Position numbers and translations under genes: made by a program
The notes under the pieces: generated by a model
The model's database searches: none
Told to the model about the DNA's origin: nothing
The model's input: only the letters and a program-made list of their open reading frames with translations
In this document: positions 58,701 to 64,000 of the stretch, piece after piece
Position numbering within the stretch: position 1 is the first letter of the stretch
Layout: every line of letters begins with the position of its first letter
From: Notolepis coatsorum
Taxonomy: Eukaryota > Chordata > Actinopteri > Aulopiformes > Paralepididae
Direction of reading: 5' to 3'
Length of the DNA stretch: 64,000 bases
Assembly: GCA_963971535.1 (NCBI GenBank)
Contig: OZ020589.1
Coordinates: 51,599,956-51,663,955 of the forward strand

Positions 58701-61700
58701 AAACAGATCAAAGAGTGAGGGATAAAAAGAGCAAATAGTGAGGAATAAACAGAGCAAATGTTGAGGAATAAACAGAGCAAATAGTGAGGGATAAACAGAG
58801 TAAAGAGTGAGGAATAAAAAAAGAGTGAGGGATCCACAGAACAAAGAGTGAGGAATAAACAGAGTAAAGAGTGAGGAATAAACTAATCAAAGAGTGAGGG
58901 ATAAACTGAGCAAAGAGGGAGGGATTAACAGAGCAAAGAGTGAGTGATAAATGGAGTGAATAGTGAGGAATAAACAGAACAAAGAGTGGGGAATAAACAG
59001 AGCAACTAGTGATGAATAAACAGAGCAACGAGTGAGGAATACACATAACAAAGAGTGAGGAATAAACAGAACAAAGAGTGAGGAATAAACACAACAAAGA
59101 GTGATGGATAAACAGAGCAAAGAGTGAGGAATAAACAGAGCAAAGGGTGATGAATAAACAGAGCAAAGGGTGAGGAATAAACAGAGCAAATAATGAGGAA
59201 TAAACAGAAAAAAGGGTGAGGAATAAACAGAACAAAGACTGAAAGGATAAACAGAGCAAGAAGTGAGGAATAAACAGAACAAAGGGTGACAGATAAAAAG
59301 AGCAAAGAGTGAGGAATAAACAGAACAAATAATGAGGAATAAATAGCAAAGACTGAGGAATACACCGAACAAAGAATGATGAATAAAGAGCAAAGAGTGA
59401 GGAATGAACAGAAGAGTGAGGAATAAACAAAGCAAAGAGTGAGGGATAAACAGAGCAAAGAGTGGGGAATAAACAGAAAAAATAGTGAGGAATGAACAGA
59501 GTAAAGAGTGAGGAATAAACTGAGCAAAGAGTCAGGAATAAACAAAGCAAAGAGTGAGGGATAAACAGATCAAATAGTAAGGGATAAACAGAGCAATGAG
59601 CGAGGAATAAACATAGAAAAGAGTGAGGAATAAACAGAGCAAAGAGTGATGAATAAACAGCAGAGTGAGGAATAAACAGAGCAAAGAGTGGGGAATAAAC
59701 AGAGCAAATAGTGAGGAATAAATAGAAAAAATAGTGAGGAATGAACATAGTAAAGAGTGAGGAATAAACTGAGCAAAGAGTCAGGAATAAAGAGAGCAAA
59801 GAGTGAGGGATAAACAGATTAAAGAGTAAGGGATAAACAGAGCAACGCGTGAGGAATAAACATAGCAAATAGTGAGGAATAAACAGAGCAAAGAGTGAGG
59901 AATAAACAGCAGAGTGAGGAATAAACAGAGCAAAGAGTGGGGAATAAACAGAGCAAAGAGTGGGGAATGAACAGAGTAAAGAGTGAGGAATAAACTGAGC
60001 AAAGAGTGAGGGATAAACAGACCAAAGAGTAAGGGATAAACAGAGCAACAAGTGAGGAATAAACATAGAAAAGAGTGAGGAATAAACAGAGCAAAGAGTG
60101 AGGAATAAACAGCAGAGTGAGGAAAAAACAGAGCAAAGAGTGGGGAATAAACAGAGCAAAGCGTGGGGAATGAACAGAGCAACGAGTGATGGATAAACAG
60201 AGCAAAACGTGAGGAATAAACAGAGCAAAGGGTGAGGAATAAACAGAACAAAGAGTGAGGAATAAACAGAACAAAGAGTGAGGAATAAACAGAACAAAGA
60301 GTGACGGATAAACAGAGCAAAGAGTGAGGAATAAACAGAACAACGAGTTAGGAATACACCAAGCAAAGAGTGAGGAATACACAGAACAAAGAATGAGGAA
60401 TACACAGAACAAAGAGTGACGGATAAACAGATCAAAGAGTGAGGAATCAACAGAACAACGAGTTAGGAATACACCAAGCAAAGAGGGAGAAATAAACAGA
60501 ACAAAGAGTGAGGAATACACATAACAAAGAGTGAGGAATACACATAACAAAGAATGAGGAATAAAGAGCAAAGAGTGAGGAATAAACAGAACAATGAGTG
60601 AGGAATAAACAGAACAAAGAGTGACGGATAAACAGAACAAAGAGTCAGTGATAAACAGATCAAAGAGTGAGGTATAAACATATCAAAGAGTGAGGGATAA
60701 ACAGAGCAAAGAGTGAAGAATAAACAGAGCAAAGACTGATGGATAAAGAGCCAAGAGTGAGGAATACACAGAACAAAGAGTGAGGAATAAACAGAACAAA
60801 TGGTGAGGAATAAACAGAGCAAATAATGAGGAATAAACAGAACAAAGGGTGAGGAATAAACTGAACAAAGACTGACGGATAAACAGAGCAAGGAGTGAGG
60901 AATAAACAGAACAAAGGGTGGGGAATGAACAGAGCAACGAGTGATGGATAAACAGAGCAAAACGTGAGGAATAAACAGAGCAAAGGGTGAGGAATAAACA
61001 GAACAAAGAGTGAGGAATAAACAGAACAAAGAGTGAGGAATAAACAGAACAAAGAGTGACGGATAAACAGAGCAAAGAGTGAGGAATAAACAGAACAACG
61101 AGTTAGGAATACACCAAGCAAAGAGTGAGGAATACACAGAACAAAGAATGAGGAATACACAGAACAAAGAGTGACGGATAAACAGATCAAAGAGTGAGGA
61201 ATCAACAGAACAACGAGTTAGGAATACACCAAGCAAAGAGGGAGAAATAAACAGAACAAAGAGTGAGGAATACACATAACAAAGAGTGAGGAATACACAT
61301 AACAAAGAATGAGGAATAAAGAGCAAAGAGTGAGGAATAAACAGAACAATGAGTGAGGAATAAACAGAACAAAGAGTGACGGATAAACAGAACAAAGAGT
61401 CAGTGATAAACAGATCAAAGAGTGAGGTATAAACATATCAAAGAGTGAGGGATAAACAGAGCAAAGAGTGAAGAATAAACAGAGCAAAGACTGATGGATA
61501 AAGAGCCAAGAGTGAGGAATACACAGAACAAAGAGTGAGGAATAAACAGAACAAATGGTGAGGAATAAACAGAGCAAATAATGAGGAATAAACAGAACAA
61601 AGGGTGAGGAATAAACTGAACAAAGACTGACGGATAAACAGAGCAAGGAGTGAGGAATAAACAGAACAAAGGGTGACAGATACAAATAGCAAAGAGTGAG

Positions 61701-64000
61701 GAATAAACAGAACAAAGAATGAGGAATAAACAGCAAAGAGTGAGGAATAAACAAAGCAAAGAGTGGGGAATAAACAGAGCAAATAGTGGGGAATAAACAG
61801 ATCAAAGAGTGAGGGATAAAAAGAGCAAATAGTGAGGAATAAACAGAGCAAATGTTGAGGAATAAACAGAGCAAATAGTGAGGGATAAACAGAGTAAAGA
61901 GTGAGGAATAAAAAAAGAGTGAGGGATCCACAGAACAAAGAGTGAGGAATAAACAGAGTAAAGAGTGAGGAATAAACTAATCAAAGAGTGAGGGATAAAC
62001 TGAGCAAAGAGGGAGGGATTAACAGAGCAAAGAGTGAGTGATAAATGGAGTGAATAGTGAGGAATAAACAGAACAAAGAGTGGGGAATAAACAGAGCAAC
62101 TAGTGATGAATAAACAGAGCAACGAGTGAGGAATACACATAACAAAGAGTGAGGAATAAACAGAACAAAGAGTGAGGAATAAACACAACAAAGAGTGATG
62201 GATAAACAGAGCAAAGAGTGAGGAATAAACAGAGCAAAGGGTGATGAATAAACAGAGCAAAGGGTGAGGAATAAACAGAGCAAATAATGAGGAATAAACA
62301 GAAAAAAGGGTGAGGAATAAACAGAACAAAGACTGAAAGGATAAACAGAGCAAGAAGTGAGGAATAAACAGAACAAAGGGTGACAGATAAAAAGAGCAAA
62401 GAGTGAGGAATAAACAGAACAAATAATGAGGAATAAATAGCAAAGACTGAGGAATACACCGAACAAAGAATGATGAATAAAGAGCAAAGAGTGAGGAATG
62501 AACAGAAGAGTGAGGAATAAACAAAGCAAAGAGTGAGGGATAAACAGAGCAAAGAGTGGGGAATAAACAGAAAAAATAGTGAGGAATGAACAGAGTAAAG
62601 AGTGAGGAATAAACTGAGCAAAGAGTCAGGAATAAACAAAGCAAAGAGTGAGGGATAAACAGATCAAATAGTAAGGGATAAACAGAGCAATGAGCGAGGA
62701 ATAAACATAGCAAAGAGTGAGGAATAAACAGAGCAAAGAGTGATGAATAAACAGCAGAGTGAGGAATAAACAGAGCAAAGAGTGGGGAATAAACAGAGCA
62801 AATAGTGAGGAATAAATAGAAAAAATAGTGAGGAATGAACATAGTAAAGAGTGAGGAATAAACTGAGCAAAGAGTCAGGAATAAAGAGAGCAAAGAGTGA
62901 GGGATAAACAGATTAAAGAGTAAGGGATAAACAGAGCAACGCGTGAGGAATAAACATAGCAAAGAGTGAGGAATAAACAGAGCAAAGAGTGAGGAATAAA
63001 CAGAGCAAAGAGTGAGGAATAAACAGAGCAAAGAGTGGGGAATAAACAGAGCAAAGAGTGGGGAATGAACAGAGTAAAGAGTGAGGAATAAACTGAGCAA
63101 AGAGTGAGGGATAAACAGACCAAAGAGTAAGGGATAAACAGAGCAACAAGTGAGGAATAAACATAGAAAAGAGTGAGGAATAAACAGAGCAAAGAGTGAG
63201 GAATAAACAGCAGAGTGAGGAATAAACAGAACAACGAGTTAGGAATACACCAAGCAAAGAGTGAGGAATAAACAGAACAAATAGTGAGGAATACACAGAA
63301 CAAAGAGTGAGGAATACACAGAAAAAAAATGAGGAATAAAGAGCAAAGAGTCAAGAATAAACAGAACAAAGAGTGAGGAATAAACAGCAAACAGTGAGGT
63401 ATAAACAGAGCAAATAGTGGGGAATAAACAGAGCAAAGAGTGGGGAATAAACAGAGCAAAGAGTGGGGAATGAACAGAGTAAAGAGTGAGGAATAAACTG
63501 AGCAAAGAGTGAGGGATAAACAGACCAAAGAGTAAGGGATAAACAGAGCAACAAGTGAGGAATAAACATAGAAAAGAGTGAGGAATAAACAGAGCAAAGA
63601 GTGAGGAATAAACAGCAGAGTGAGGAATAAACAGAGCAAAGAGTGGGGAATAAACAGAGCAAAGCGTGGGGAATGAACAGAGCAACGAGTGATGGATAAA
63701 CAGAGCAAAACGTGAGGAATAAACAGAGCAAAGGGTGAGGAATAAACAGAACAAAGAGTGAGGAATAAACAGAACAAAGAGTGAGGAATAAACAGAACAA
63801 CGAGTGACGGATAAACAGAGCAAAGAGTGAGGAATAAACAGAACAACGAGTTAGGAATACACCAAGCAAAGAGTGAGGAATACACAGAACAAAGAATGAG
63901 GAATACACAGAACAAAGAGTGACGGATAAACAGATCAAAGAGTGAGGAATCAACAGAACAACGAGTTAGGAATACACCAAGCAAAGAGGGAGAAATAAAC
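55736..64000. repeat. Higher-order repeats of 3,094 bp (two full copies and a partial third)
   Basis: Copies at 55736-58829 and 58830-61923 are exactly the same length and nearly identical; for example a cagcacaacgag variant at about 57357 reads cagaacaacgag at about 60450. A third begins at 61924 but changes order near 62985-63370, so it is rearranged. These copies lack about 600 bp relative to the 3.7-kb type and share a gagtaaagag variant near their GGATCC site not seen in earlier copies, so they form a younger subfamily. Confidence 0.92.

Larger units (their letters stand above)
42384..64000. repeat. 23-bp satellite, block 2 (>21.6 kb, runs off the window)
   Basis: About 940 units near gaggaataaacagagcaaagagt, 20-24 bp each, with a few recurring variants. 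One variant contains a GGATCC site and occurs at 42983, 44620, 48333, 52025, 55736, 58830 and 61924. The spacings are 1637, 3713, 3692, 3711, 3094 and 3094 bp, showing long higher-order repeats. Each higher-order copy also contains an internal 755-bp direct duplication. No other sequence interrupts the block. Long minus-strand frames (up to about 580 codons, Leu/Phe/Cys/Ser-rich) are artefacts. Confidence 0.97.

Noticed and set aside
28292-64000. Dozens of long minus-strand frames of 60-580 codons (Leu/Phe/Cys/Ser/Tyr-rich, 'membrane-like')
   Set aside because: All are produced by the 23-bp satellite, whose reverse strand has no stop codon in any frame. Overlapping frames encode the same kind of repeat, and edges track array variants, not gene boundaries.
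42384-64000. Regular short repeats as a CRISPR array
   Set aside because: Repeats are contiguous with no unique spacers, the genome is vertebrate, and higher-order periodicity is that of satellite DNA.
28308-64000. Centromeric satellite identity
   Set aside because: No CENP-B box was noticed and sequence alone cannot establish chromosomal position. Left as an open question, not a claim.

Overview
This is vertebrate, almost certainly teleost fish, DNA. It has long AAT, CT, CA and TG microsatellites, fish-type TIR transposons with clear target-site duplications (TSDs), an L2-type LINE, a Ty1/copia element, a Gmr1-like Ty3/gypsy element (a group first described from cod) and a decayed Polinton/adintovirus-like cassette. 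Nearly everything recognisable is mobile or repetitive. The one apparently intact gene is a four-coding-exon DUF4806 gene carried inside a transposon. No conventional host gene, tRNA gene or bacterial feature was found.

Layout. 1-2590: microsatellites and a small hAT MITE. 2598-11998: a 'Russian doll'. A ~380-bp hAT MITE (8-bp TSD ATACAAAT) is split by a 9.0-kb element with CCCAGATAGCAAAA termini. That element carries the DUF4806 gene (minus strand, 5441-7059), a triplicated 65-bp upstream exon, several smaller MITEs with TTAA or TGG duplications, a second hAT nested in an inverted-repeat element, and a near-perfect 90-bp hairpin. 12055-14004: two piggyBac-like TTAA elements 20 bp apart. 14108-18622: a complete-ended but dead Ty1/copia element (minus strand) with TSD CCACC and a primer-binding site matching the internal part of initiator tRNA-Met. 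18820-19381: TG/CA microsatellites. 20490-22726: an inverted relative of the large element at 37046.

22830-27090: a decayed Polinton/adintovirus-like structural cassette. It is cut by a hAT element with a BED-finger exon in palindromic arrangement and by a third piggyBac-like element. 27091-28307: the 3' end and LTR of a gypsy element. 28308-31555 and 42384-64000 (running off the window): a 23-bp satellite, about 25 kb in total, with nested higher-order structure. Between the two blocks lie a Gmr1-like gypsy element with integrase upstream of reverse transcriptase (minus strand), an L2-like LINE fragment, and a ~4.9-kb TIR element with two 5S-rRNA-like sequences inserted in the LINE.

How it fits together: the insertions can be ordered by nesting, and several precise target sites survive. 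The satellite abuts broken reverse-transcriptase reading frames on both inner edges, so either array growth or array breakage destroyed those elements. The long hydrophobic minus-strand reading frames in the satellite come from a 23-bp unit lacking minus-strand stops and are not genes.
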